Positions 20,900-32,686 of a DNA stretch of 64,000 nucleotides are shown here, piece after piece. Position 1 is the stretch's first letter, and every line of letters begins with the position of its first letter. The notes beneath the pieces were generated by a model. The model saw only the letters and a program-made list of their open reading frames with translations. It was not told the origin of the DNA and did not search any database. A program made the position numbers and the translations under genes. Origin of the DNA: Epiperipatus broadwayi (Eukaryota; Onychophora; Udeonychophora; Euonychophora; Peripatidae). The stretch lies in the NCBI GenBank assembly GCA_028023455.1, contig JAQFVV010000031.1, positions 4,032,001 through 4,096,000 of the forward strand, given 5' to 3'.

Positions 20900-21665
20900 A
20901 TAAATGCCTCAATTATCAAATGATAAATACTCTATAAATCATAAATATTTAACTGCTTTTAAACTCATTGTAATGTAATAAAGTTTATGTGTAAGAATAT
21001 GCTTCTACATTTGGCTAAAATATAAATGCCTCAATTATCAAATGATAAATACTCTATAAATCATAAATATTTAACTGCTTTTAAACTCATTGTAATGTAA
21101 TAAAGTTTATGTGTAAGAATATGCTTCTACATTTGGCTAAAATATAAATGCCTCAATTATCAAATGATAAATACTCTATAAATCATAAGTATTTAACTGC
21201 TTTTAAACTCATTGTAATGTAATAAAGTTTATGTGTGAGGATATGCTTCTACATTTGGCTAAAATATAAATGCCTCAATTATCAAATGATAAATACTCTA
21301 TAAATCATAAATATTTAACTGCTTTTAAACTCATTGTAATGTAATAAAGTTTATGTGTGAGGATATGCTTCTACATTTGGCTAAAATATAAATGCCTCAA
21401 TTATCAAATGACAAATACTCTATAAATCATAAATATTTAACTGCTTTTAAACTCATTGTAATGTAATAAAGTTTATGTGTGAGGATATGCTTCTACATTT
21501 GGCGAAAATATAAATGCCTCAATTATCAAATGATAAGATACTCTATAAATCATAAATACTTATCTGCTTCTAAATTTACTATAATGTCACAAAGATTATG
21601 TGTAAAAATATACTTCCATACTTGGCTAGAGTATGAATGTTTTAATTATCAAATGATAAGATAAC
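20900..21665. repeat. 122-bp minisatellite within E2 3' LTR
   Basis: About seven units, cleaner than in the 5' LTR. Variation of taagaatat versus tgaggatat distinguishes units. Confidence 0.88.
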
Positions 21666-21714
21666 GAAATGTTATATAAATCATAAATGTTTAATTACTA
21701 CCAAATTTCTTCTC

Positions 21715-22400
21715 ACAAAGGAATTAATGAACTATCATTGAATTAGGATATTCATAATTTTCTTCTCTCAAGTGAATTCAAAATGAACTATCAAATGAAT
21801 TCGGAATGAATTATTGTTAAATCAGAATAATCCCAAGCTTTTTCCCATAAAGGAATTAATGAACTATCATTGAATTAGGATATTCATAATTTTCTTCTCT
21901 CAAGTGAAGTCAAAATGAACTATTAAATGAATTCGGAATGAATTATTGTTAAATCAGAATAATCCCAAGCTTTTTCCCATAAAAGAATTAATGAACTATC
22001 ATTGAATTAGGATATTCATAATTTTCTTCTCTCAAGTGAAGTCAAAATGAACTATTAAATGAATTCGGAATGAATTATTGTTAAATCAGAATAATCCCAA
22101 GCTTTTTCCCATAAAAGAATTAATGAACTATCATTGAATTAGGATATTCATAATTTTCTTCTCTCAAGTGAAGTCAAAATGAACTATTAAATGAATTCGG
22201 AATGAATTATTGTTAAATCAGAATAATCCCAAGCTTTTTCCCATAAAAGAATTAATGAAATATCATTGAATTAGGATATTCATAATTTTCTCCTCTCAAG
22301 TGAATTCAAAATGAACTATTAAATGAATTCAAAATGAATTATTACTAAACCAGAATGTTTACAAGTTTATTCTCATAGAGGAATTAATGAACTATTGTTG
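21715..22400. repeat. 132-bp minisatellite within E2 3' LTR
   Basis: About five units; lacks the aberrant unit of the 5' LTR. Confidence 0.88.
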
Positions 22401-22809
22401 AAATTGCAAATTAATTGTTATCTAATAAATTTTTTTTGTTACTAAAAATTAAATTGGTTGTCCAGTTATCCAATTCTATTTTGTTTATCTATCACATCAC
22501 CCACCAATTATGGCACTGGTTCATGAGAATCTCATGTTCTCTGAGCTACGTCTGACATAGCTAGACCAAGGCCAGTCAGGTTGTAGTAAGACAGAACTCT
22601 AATGGCGCTGTTTGGAAAACCAAACATATAAATGTTTAGATGTTCCCAGTCTCTATTATACTACATCCTCTGATGAGCAGGAAATATTGTTGTAGGTGCC
22701 ATTAACATCTGCATTAGGAATGTCAATTGATAGTTCCTTCCTACAGCATGCTCATCAGAAAATTGTTACAACTGAGGTAATAAAAAGGTTGTATGGCGGT
22801 CCGGTTACA

Positions 22810-23746
22810 CTTTATTAGATTTATTTTCATCCATTTGAAACTCTTTTACTGTATTTGATACAATTTCATTCTCAGCTTCTGTATATACTGTTTCTTTATT
22901 TTCAATTTTAGAGGTATATTCCACAATCAGAAGTTTTCCTGAAGGTAGACTGACAATTTCAGGATCACTCTTTGTAATTTCAATTTCTTCTCTTTTTAAC
23001 AATCTCAAATTTTGCTTCATCAGTTATAGGATATTCAATTTGTGATTCCTTTAAAATATCTTTGCTTGGAGATTCCAAAGTTTCCTCCTCATCCAATTTT
23101 TAGGTTGAATTATTTCCTTTATCAACTGGTCTAACTTTTCATTCTGTTTTTCCACTGCTTCCATAATTTTTTTTTTATCTTCTTCTCTTTGTTTGATATC
23201 TTCTTCTCTTTGCTTATCCCATTTCTTGGTTATCTTCTTCTCTTTGTTTATCCCATTTTTTGTTATCTTCTTCTCTTTGTTTGTCCTCTTTTCTTTTGGT
23301 CCTGCTTTTATTAATTTCTAATATCTGAGCTAACATGGCTATCTTTTCTGTTTTCCTGAGTCTCCATGTTCACCATTTTTCCTTTGTTTTCTGACTTAGT
23401 AAGCTTCTCTCTCCATCCACACCATGACCCTACTCCATCTTCTTTGAAATGCCTGTTTCATTCTTTATGCCATTCATTCCCGTGTTGCCTTTCTTTTAAA
23501 CTTTTATTTTTTTTATCCTTCCTGAACAACTTACATCACCACATCATATGCACTGTTCATATCACAGAATCGTGATCTGCTTATGCTTATTAGTAGGTTA
23601 GCTAGATCGGACTTCACAGTAAGGTGGCAATGTAATAAGTGCCTATGGTTATGCTAGCTGAATAAAACCTCACAGTTGAAAGACAAATGTAACCGGAGAA
23701 CTAAAAAATAGTTTATCCAGGTAAAGCCTCACAGTTGGACGCCAAA
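22810..23746 (-). pseudogene. E1 leader and gag-like N-terminal region
   Basis: The minus strand begins at the E1 primer-site region (tggacgccaaa next to the LTR, complement of the same site as in E2; a second related copy at about 23655-23695). Then follows a coiled-coil segment with KxREEDxKQREED-type repeats (about 23160-23290), homologous to E2 residues 50-110 but with frameshifts and stops. A 71-codon frame (23020-22805) is acidic and Lys/Glu/Ser/Val-rich and has no match to the capsid-type domain of E2 or E3. It runs up to the E2 insertion. So E1 keeps the coiled coil and basic tail of gag but has different, unrecognised sequence where capsid should be. Confidence 0.65.
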
Positions 23747-24164
23747 TGTAACCGGGACCGCCATACAACCGTTTTATTACCTCAGTTGTAACAATTTTCT
23801 GATGAGCATGCTGTAGGAAGGAACTATCAATTGACATTCCTAATGCAGATGTTAATGGCACCTACAACAATATTTCCTGCTCATCAGAGGATGTAGTATA
23901 ATAGAGACTGGGAACATCTAAACATTTATATGTTTGGTTTTCCAAACAGCACCATTAGAGTTCTGTCTTACTACAACCTGACTGGCCTTGGTCTAGCTAT
24001 GTCAGACGTAGCTCAGAGAACATGAGATTCTCATGAACCAGTGCCATAATTGGTGGGTGATGTGATAGATAAACAAAATAGAATTGGATAACTGGACAAC
24101 CAATTTAATTTTTAGTAACAAAAAAAAAATTTATTAGATAACAATTAATTTGCAATTTCAACAA

Positions 24165-24850
24165 TAGTTCATTAATTCCTCTATGAGAATAAACTTGTAA
24201 ACATTCTGGTTTAGTAATAATTCATTTTGAATTCATTTAATAGTTCATTTTGAATTCACTTGAGAGGAGAAAATTATGAATATCCTAATTCAATGATATT
24301 TCATTAATTCTTTTATGGGAAAAAGCTTGGGATTATTCTGATTTAACAATAATTCATTCCGAATTCATTTAATAGTTCATTTTGACTTCACTTGAGAGAA
24401 GAAAATTATGAATATCCTAATTCAATGATATTTCATTAATTCTTTTATGGGAAAAAGCTTGGGATTATTCTGATTTAACAATAATTCATTCCGAATTCAT
24501 TTAATAGTTCATTTTGACTTCACTTGAGAGAAGAAAATTATGAATATCCTAATTCAATGATAGTTCATTAATTCTTTTATGGGAAAAAGCTTGGGATTAT
24601 TCTGATTTAACAATAATTCATTCCGAATTCATTTAATAGTTCATTTTGACTTCACTTGAGAGAAGAAAATTATGAATATCCTAATTCAATGATAGTTCAT
24701 TAATTCTTTTATGGGAAAAAGCTTGGGATTATTCTGATTTAACAATAATTCATTCCGAATTCATTTGATAGTTCATTTTGACTTCACTTGAGAGGAAGAA
24801 AATTATGAATATCCTAATTCAATGATAGTTCATTAATTCCTTTGTGAGAA
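24165..24850. repeat. 132-bp minisatellite within E1 5' LTR
   Basis: About five units, same unit as 8465-9030. Confidence 0.88.
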
Positions 24851-24894
24851 GAAATTTGGTAGTAATTAAACATTTATGATTTATATAACATTTC

Positions 24895-25435
24895 GTTATC
24901 TTATCATTTGATAATTAAAACATTCATACTCTAGCCAAGTATGGAAGTATATTTTTACACATAATCTTTGTGACATTATAGTAAATTTAGAAGCAGATAA
25001 GTATTTATGATTTATAGAGTATCTTATCATTTGATAATTGAGGCATTTATATTTTCGCCAAATGTAGAAGCATATCCTCACACATAAACTTTATTACATT
25101 ACAATGAGTTTAAAAGCAGTTAAATATTTATGATTTATAGAGTATTTATCATTTGATAATTGAGGCATTTATATTTTAGCCAAATGTAGAAGCATATCCT
25201 CACACATAAACTTTATTACATTACAATGAGTCTAAAAGCAGTTAAAAATACTTATGATTTATAGAGTATTTATCATTTGATAATTGAGGCATTTATATTT
25301 TAGCCAAATGTAGAAGCATATCCTTACACATAAACTTTATTACATTACAATGAGTTTAAAAGCAGTTAAATACTTATGATTTATAGAGTATTTATCATTT
25401 GATAATTGAGGCATTTATAGTTTATACAATAATTC
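24895..25435. repeat. 122-bp minisatellite within E1 5' LTR
   Basis: About five units, the first diverged, same unit as 9060-9590. Confidence 0.88.
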
Positions 25436-26112
25436 ATTCAAGGTAAGAACCTTATAAGCAGTCAAGCATTTATAATTCGGTCAAACATAAAAATATAATA
25501 AAGATGTCTTAATATTTATTGAACAAATTCTACGCAATTAGTTCGAAAATTCACTTTGTAATATTTGATTATTATGTTTTAGTATTTTATAAAAATTACC
25601 TTCCAGTTTTACGGTCCACTTTATTCAAACGAAGGCGGGTTATTTTATTAATGGAAAGTCATGGCACAGCGTGGAGAGAGTGAAGCTCTTAATTTATTCC
25701 AGTTTCATTATAATTTCTCTAGTAAAACTTTTTATTTTTATTTTCACGTTTTGTTAAAGCCCTCTGTGTAAGACGATAGAGAGAAAAAAATTTCTTCTTT
25801 CTTCAACGACGTGTCTAATTTGAATACTGCCTCAGTTTAACTCAAGTATCTTTTTTCTTTCTTTTTAATGATTGGATAATTAATTTCTTTCTTTTTTTTT
25901 ATTGAGACAGATAAAAAAAAAAAAAATAAGACGATATAACATTTTATTTAAATCCATCAATACTAAAAATCAAAAATATGATTTTATTTCTCATTTTTAA
26001 CGAATCACAACTTTATTGCGTTTCCAATTAGACTGAATCACGCTAGACGTTATTGAATGGGGGGGGGATCTTTTGAATAAATATATGAGGGACAGTATAT
26101 CTGTCTCAATAT

Positions 26113-27739
26113 AAATATGAAAATTTGTTTGTTTGTTTGAAATTTTATAACTCAATAAATATTTAATCAATCTTAGAATTATTTCTTTTGTATAGAATTT
26201 TACTAACAGACAATTTTTTTGCTTTGTTTTAAAAAACCTTTGTAATTTACAAATAAAAATATGTAAAAAATCTATATTATAACAGTTTTCAATGACGTCA
26301 TAAAAGAGCAAAAAGGATGGCAGGATTACAGAATTGGAAAATGTTTTAAACAATTAACATATAATTTTTGGTAAAGCAAAATAAAAAATTGATTTTGTAA
26401 ATATATTTTAAATTAATTAAATTCCATTTGTGGTTCCATGTATATTTAATGACAATGTAGATCAGTTATAATAATGAATTTGATAAACTTTTAGAATTTT
26501 TGTTTAAAGCAATATATATTTAATATGTGTTAAAATAGAATTTAAAATGCCATGGGTAAAGCAAAAGAAATACAGTTGAATTTGATAAATTTTTCCTACT
26601 GAAAATTGATAAAATTTTAGCATATCCCTTTAAGTATATTCTCAAATAAAAATTTTTAATATATATTAATTATCACATGAAAAAGAAAATTTGTAAATGT
26701 CATATGTCATGGGCATTTGCTTGACTTTAAAGATATTAACCTTCATTAATTAACCAAAATACTAATATATATTGGTAATAAAAGGACAGGCTACATATAA
26801 GGGGGAAAAAAGAACAAAGTGCAAGTGTTAGAATCCCACTATTTATCTTCTAAAAAATAGTCCATTTCACTATAAATAAAAAAAGACAACTTTTCTACAG
26901 TATTGAAAAAATATTATTTCTTTCCTCAATCCTTTATTTATCTATTATCTATCTATCCTTTAAGATATACATATATATAATACAAATAAAAATTTTGAAT
27001 TTAACAGAAGTTGAGAAGGGTTACAGAATTAATTGAAAGCACTTCTGCAGATTGAAAGACTGTATATAATAGTTAACACTGTTATAATTATTGTCCTTAT
27101 TGTTACATATATATAGGCTACAGATTTTTTGCTTTATAGTTGCTTAGCTAAATTTAAACAATAAATCAGTAAAAATTAATGCTAGTGGTAACCTCACATT
27201 ATTTACATTCAAAAAATATTGAGCTGACAATAATTTTTTTAAAAAGCTGAATTTATTGCACTTGAAACAGTAGTAAAATTATCCAATACAATATTTTAAA
27301 AAAATCCTTAAAATAAACTTTTATTATCTTTTAAATATACAATACATGTTAATATCATACAATTTTTATGGTGAATAGCTGAAGTATATTATTACACAAT
27401 ACATGCATTGATTCAGAGATGGTATTTCTAAGCAGCTTCAAGAGAGTATACAGTCATCCTTTTCTTACTTGGGCACAAGTATTATAATTACTATTATTGT
27501 TAATAATAATATTTGTTAATAAAGTTTTTAATTAAACCATACACAAGTATGAAGATGAATAAATAATAACCACTTACATCAATGCATGAAGAAAACAATA
27601 ATCTCATGAATTTATACTATTTTAGCCAGGAACATGCAGATCATCATGTTACCATGGAGACAAAATCAGTCTTATCTTTGCTCCTCATATGTCAACATGA
27701 TGATATTTATTAGTTAAATTAGAAATGTGATTCTATTCA
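26113..27739. other. AT-rich DNA between E1 and E3, no feature seen
   Basis: A 118-codon frame (26353-25997, minus) straddles the LTR end and is low-complexity; I take it as chance. No other structure was recognised. Confidence 0.5.
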
Positions 27740-27763
27740 ATATATATATATATATATATATAT
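27740..27763. repeat. (TA)n microsatellite at the E3 insertion site
   Basis: About 11 TA dinucleotides directly abut the E3 left end; a shorter ATATATATA stretch lies at its right end (34914-34922). Confidence 0.9.
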
Positions 27764-30168
27764 TGTAACAGGACCACCTTACAACCCTTTTATTACATCA
27801 GTTGTAACAATTTCCTGATGAGCATGTTGCAGGAAGGAACTATCAATTGGCATTCCCCAATGCAGATGTTAACCCCCCCCCCCTACAACAATATTTCCTG
27901 CTCATCAGAGGATGTAGCACCATAGAGACTGGAAGCATCTAGACATTTCTATGTTTGGTTTTCCAAACGGCGCCACTAGAGTTCCATCTCACTACAACCT
28001 GACTTACCTAGGTCTAGTTATGCCAGACATAGCTCAGGAGGCATGAGATTCTCATGAACAAGTGCACTGAATGATGAGTGATGCAATAAAAAAAAATAGA
28101 ATTGAACAACTGGATAACTAAAATTAATTTTAAGTAACAATAATTTTATTTAATAACAGGTTTAAATAAATGTCCATCAAACAAAGTATTTCATTGACAG
28201 TCCCTTGTATCTTTCACCTCTTCCAATAACATTTTAGATGACTTAGAAAGGTAATCTGTTGGAGTATAATAAGTCCTTCTCTCAACAGTTCTTTACATTA
28301 CTCTTTTTTATTCATACATAGATCTTAAGAAGGTAATCTTTGAGAGTATAATAAATCCTTCTCTCAACAGTTCTGTAACAGTTTATATCTTTAATCATTT
28401 AGTTACTTCACAGAGAGGAGTGTGATATATTGAGACAACAGAGATAATAATGAAGACAACTAATAGCACTTAATTCAGAGTTCCACTTAATTTTGATTTG
28501 TAGTATTTTAGATAGTAGTCACATGTAATGTGGTTTAATTATTCTTGTATGTAGATATCCTTTACAGATATAATAATGAATCTATAACTAATAGCATTGT
28601 ATTTTAATTCAGAGTTCCACTTAATTTTGATTTGTAGTATTTTAGATAGTAGTCACATATAATGTGGTTTAATAATTCTTGTATGTAGATATCCTTTACA
28701 GATATAATAATGAAGATAACTGATAGCATTTTATTTATTAGCCAGTTAGAGTTATATGTAATAGCTCCATATTTCTGACTCTTCTAGGTATACCTTATTT
28801 GTATATTAGTAATATAAATCGTTATAAGTATTTATGTTTAGTTTCTTATTTTCTTCAAATATATCTGGTCAATCCTTATTAAACGATGCCTTTTGATTAT
28901 AGATATTTTTTATATATTTATCATTAATGAAATGTATTTTCACATAACTCATTATAAGAAAGATATTCGTTTTTTTTTATTTTCTATAAACACGTATAAG
29001 TATTGAATAAAATACCTTTTGATTATTGATTCACTTTCTTAATAATTTATCATTAATACAATGTATTTTTACATAGCTACATTTTATTAAAGATGTTTAT
29101 TTGGTTTTATTTTCATAAACAGTATAGATATTTTTAATGTTTTGATTATACATATTCTAATATTTAGTTTCATTTATAAAAAGCATATTTTCATATAGCT
29201 ACATTTATTCATAATTTTAGTTTAAGAAAGACATTTTGTCTTGTTTTATAAACACATAAATATTGAATATCTTGATAAAATTATTACCTTCATTTTCATC
29301 CAGTTGATTCCTTCATATCCATGATGTGACTACATTAAAAAGGGGGCATTGATTTCAGTTGAATGGCATTATTTACTTTCTATGATGTTTATCCAGGAAA
29401 ATCTTGGAGGACCATGGCTTGATGAAGAGATGAAGCTGTTGGTTTAGCCTTCCATCGTTATAATTTCCTTAATAATGTTTTCCTTTTCCATTATTAACAG
29501 TGGTTCTTTAACTGCTCTTAATATCTTTTTTAAAATTAAAATATTTTTTTCAAAATTCTTCTTTAACATCTACTTGAAAAATATCTCTTTGAAAACAAAT
29601 AACTCTTTGAAAAACTTTTTTTAGAATCTCTTAAAAATCTCTTTGAAAAAACTTTTTAAAAATCTGCTCTGAACTTGCAACTTGACTATATCTATTCTGA
29701 TTCTTGGATTGATTAAGCAGCCTATCCCACTGTACCTGGTTTGCTATCTTCTTAAGGATTGGACAATCTACTTTTAGCAGGATAGATAACAGATTATAAG
29801 CATTAGTTCATGTTTTCCAATTTATTAAGACTGCCTCAAGCTATTATCACACTTTATTCAAAAACATTGTTCCAAAAATTAAAAATGTAATCTTTTTAAT
29901 AAATGCCAGCTTTAAATAAATACAAGTGATATATTTAAATTATATTGTAATTTAAAACTATAAAATCAATAATGATTTATCTTTATTATTTTCTTTTCTC
30001 AATTATAGAAAATAATGATTTTCTTGTAACGTCATAAACTAAACTTTTTGCTATATTTTTCTAGAAAAAATATAAGATCGACTTTTTTATACATCTGCTG
30101 TTTTTTAAGGTGGGAGGGTAAAATAGTTTTTAGAATACATACACATGTGAAACAGCATGCTTGTTTCA
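27764..30168 (-). repeat. E3 3' LTR (2405 bp)
   Basis: Ends tgtaacagg (27764) and gtttca (30168). Contains a 134-bp repeat (ttccacttaattttgatttg at 28481 and 28615) and a second set of degenerate repeats around 28880-29280 with catttat/aaacacataa blocks. A C-run of 12-13 lies at about 27875. Confidence 0.8.
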
Positions 30169-30780
30169 TTACCTCCCACCAAATTTTGGGATGAAATCAC
30201 CTGGAAGTACAATTTTATTCCATATAATAAAACACATCATTTCTCATTACTGCATTTCCATTGATTTTAGGTTTGCTGATGAAATGGGTAAGTTGAGCTG
30301 GAAAAGTGAATACATGAACTGTAGCCTCCAATGCCAGGATAAGTAGATGGCCAAGCACAAACTACCAGTATGCACTGCCCCATGACGTCATGAGAAAATA
30401 TCTCATTTTTCAGCACTACCTCTCTTGTACCTAGAAGGATCATCCAACTAAGAGTAGGAGCCAGAAAAAAAACAATTTGGCACTCAGCCAACCCTGCTCA
30501 ACTTCTGTGAGTCTTAAGGGCTTATTCATTTGTTCTATTCATGAGACTAAGGCCTATACATAAGGCCCATATATACACATTGCTGGACTACTCTCAGAGC
30601 ACAACATCCAGGTCTGGATAGTGCCGAGCATATACTTCAGAGCATCATAAACACAATGCATCCAAGCAGCTCTGCTCAATCATCCACCCATCTCAACATG
30701 AAAAACACAAATTCATGCATCACTACATCACACTCACAAACTTCTTCCATCAGCTATCTCTATTTTATTGTTCTGTATTG
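30169..30780 (-). promoter_or_regulatory. E3 3' noncoding region and polypurine tract
   Basis: Homologous to 10278-10865 and 19651-20207. The purine tract is tttggtgggaggtaa (complement of 30169-30183). A TGACGTCA palindrome (near 30383) and catatatacac (near 30570) are retained, whereas reading frames are broken. Confidence 0.6.
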
Positions 30781-31984
30781 TAACTACAGCCTGGTTTGGG
30801 AGACTGATAATCATGATCAGTTCTCTGATCGAATATTTCTTTGTTTTGAGGTGGACTTCTATTTTGTTCTATTTTTAGGCGTTTTTCAGGCCATACATCA
30901 TCATGGTGGCTTGCATTTCTAGCCACACCTTTCCACTATGTTATCATCACTATTAGATCTCTATAACTCAGGTTTGATATGGGCTATGCATATTGCCTGT
31001 TGAATATCTTCTTTGCCTTTTCCATGGTGGTATCCCATTTCTTTGGTGGCGATACCATGGTGGTGGGTCATAGTTGCTATAATTTCGAGGAGGCATTTTC
31101 CTTTTGTATCTGATGGCTCCTATTCTAGGCCCATCATCTCTTCTATAGGGAGGTTTGTTTTGTGGTTGCTTTGCTCCTCCTTCCTTGGTTGCTGATGCAC
31201 CACAGCTATCATAGGCTGTTAATAGTTCAGCAACCTGCTCAATAGATCGATGATCAGTCCCAATTAGCATTCTTTCTATGTAACTTGGGAAGCTGTGCCA
31301 TATCAATCTAATAATCTGGAGTTCAGATAGGGGGTCAGATGTCAAGGCTCTTAACCTGGCCACCTGTCTTCTAAAGAAGGGTGTATAAGGCTCTCCAGGT
31401 GGACATTTCTCCTGGGACACCTTATATTTAATCCCCTCCTGATAATCATCACTCCAGTAACAGCTCATTAGTGCTCCTTTAAAATCATCAAAATTTGTAG
31501 GTTGGGTGAACAGTGAATCCCACCATGCTTGCGCTGCACCTTGGAGATGACTACATGCTATTGCCAGTTTTGCCTCTTCTGTCAATACATTAATACTAAA
31601 GTATCTCTCCAAACTTTTTACATATTCTATAGGTGCTTCATTACAGCTCCCTGAAAAAGTTCTGATTTTTAAGAATTGATTTACAATTCCAGACATCTGG
31701 TTAGTTATAGGGACATCATGACTAACTTGATAATTCTCTTTTTTACTTTCTTTTGGGACTGTTTCTGCCTTTCCTTGTTTAGGCAATGTATTGCTATTTT
31801 TTATTTCTATCTCTTTCATCTGGGTGGTCAGCATATCCACCTTCTCCTGCATGGATTCTTGGATTCTTATTATTTTTGTATCCATGGCCTCGCATATCTG
31901 GGTCATTTTGACTTCTTGCTCTATTAGTGAGCCTTTTACTTCCTCCATCACTTCCTCCTTAATTTTTAATATTTTGTTAGTCAT
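30781..31984 (-). pseudogene. E3 Gag, capsid-type domain and basic tail
   Basis: 338 codons are open from 31984 to the TGA at 30968. The frame contains a coiled part (KMTQICEAMDTKIIRIQESM), then the capsid-type domain IRTFSGSCNEAPIEYVKSLE, AQAWWDSL, RSIEQVAELLTAYDS. The basic tail ends in WKRQRRYSTGNMHSPYQT. Identity to E2 Gag is high by eye. After the stop, other frames continue with a tail SPKPGCSYNTEQ, as in E1 and unlike E2, ending just before the 3' noncoding region. So gag originally ended here without passing into pol. It is broken by the TGA and by a frameshift near 32045. Confidence 0.8.
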
Positions 31985-32044
31985 TTCTTTTATTAACTGG
32001 TTGAACTTTTCATTTTGGCTTTCGGTTATTTCTCTGATTTGTTC

Positions 32045-32415
32045 TTTTAATTCTCTTTTGTCTTCTTCTCTCTGTTCTCTGTGTTCTTTTTATCTTCCTC
32101 TCTTTTCTTGTTGTCTTCTTCTCTCTGTTCCTCTCTTTTCTTGTTGTCTTTTTCTCTGTGTTCACTATGTTCTTTTTCTCTTCCTCTCTTTCTTGTTCTT
32201 CTCTCTTTCCTCTCTTTCTTTTCTCTTTCTCTTTCCTCTCTTTCCTTGTTACTTTCTTTTATCATTTCTATTAACTGGGCTAACATGGATGTCTCCCCTG
32301 TTTTCTGTGATTGCTTTTGATCATCTACTTTGTCTTCTTGTTTATCTTCTTTCTCAGGAAGATTCTCTATACTTTCTGTATTCATCATCTTTTTTGCTTT
32401 TGATCTGGTTATCAT
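32045..32415 (-). pseudogene. E3 Gag N-terminal coiled coil
   Basis: The frame starts at ATG 32415-32413 with MITRSKAKKMMNTESIEN, collinear with E2 (TRSKSRKMMNIESMED). It runs into a very charged coiled coil of KKREEQREEDNKKREED-type repeats. The frame shifts just after 32047, and the rest of gag continues in the frame that is open to 31984. The opposite strand shows long Ser/Leu/Phe frames that are shadows of this repeat. Confidence 0.75.
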
Positions 32416-32599
32416 CAATATTTTTTTAAAATTTTATTTGTACTTTTTTATTTCAATTTTGATAAGCTTCTCTCTCCATCCATACCATGATTTAACTCCA
32501 AGTCTTTGTTATGCCTGTTTTATTCTTTATCTACCATTTATGCCATTCATTTTTATGTTCTTTTTGCCACCCCTTTTTGAATAAATCACATCACTGCAT

Positions 32600-32686
32600 C
32601 ATATGCACTGCTCATATCACAGAATCATGATCTGCTTATGCCTATGGATAGGCTAGCTAGATAAGGCCTCACAGTAGGGCGACAAA
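32600..32686 (-). promoter_or_regulatory. E3 primer-site region
   Basis: On the minus strand the block after the LTR end reads tttgtcgccctactgtgagg, collinear with the E2 primer site but lacking the TGG start. It looks closer to the third repeat of that block in E2 (about 14535-14560). Confidence 0.45.

Larger units (their letters stand above)
11630..22809 (+). mobile_element. E2: autonomous-type Ty3/Gypsy LTR retrotransposon nested in E1
   Basis: 5' LTR 11630-14424, primer site, gag 14822-16645, pol 16646-19650, 3' noncoding region, 3' LTR 20208-22809. Order within pol is protease, RT, RNase H, integrase, which defines Ty3/Gypsy. No envelope-like frame follows integrase. The flanks (11629 and 22810) both lie in E1's gag-like region on the minus strand, so E2 landed in E1. 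I could not find a clean 4-6 bp target duplication: left gatc, right cttt, and the first LTR base is G instead of T. The 5' junction may be altered. The internal part has three lesions (stop in protease, frameshift in RT, frameshift before integrase), so this copy is recent but probably not active. Confidence 0.88.
20208..22809 (+). repeat. E2 3' LTR (2602 bp)
   Basis: Starts tgagacagg and ends ccggttaca (TG...CA). It is nearly identical to the 5' LTR outside the arrays. It includes the 122-bp array (20900-21665) and the 132-bp array (21715-22400). Confidence 0.88.
8051..26108 (-). mobile_element. E1: pol-less Ty3/Gypsy LTR retrotransposon, interrupted by E2
   Basis: E1 is read on the minus strand. 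5' LTR 23747-26108, primer site and leader below 23747, N-terminal gag-like region down to 22810, then the E2 insertion (11630-22809). It continues with gag-like C-terminal region 11629-10866, 3' noncoding region 10865-10278 and 3' LTR 10277-8051. LTR ends are TG...CA. Both outer sides carry ATAT (8047-8050 and 26109-26112), a 4-bp target duplication as expected for Gypsy elements, although in AT-rich DNA four bases are weak evidence. Protease, RT, RNase H, integrase and the capsid-type gag domain are all absent. Without E2, E1 would be about 6.9 kb. Its LTRs are nearly identical to those of E2, so the two belong to one mobilisation system. Confidence 0.85.
23747..26108 (-). repeat. E1 5' LTR (2362 bp)
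   Basis: Inverted relative to E2; ends tgtaacc (23747) and gtctca (26108). Contains 132-bp (24165-24850) and 122-bp (24895-25435) arrays. Differs from the E1 3' LTR mainly in array copy number and a few substitutions. Confidence 0.87.

Noticed and set aside
25997-26353. 118-codon minus frame across the E1 right end
   Set aside because: Begins in flanking DNA and ends in LTR sequence, low-complexity, no domain; the insertion junction makes it accidental.
31791-32429. 212-codon plus-strand Ser/Phe/Leu-rich frame and related frames at 32081-32584
   Set aside because: Antisense shadow of the charged coiled-coil repeat in E3 Gag; composition follows from the codon repeat.
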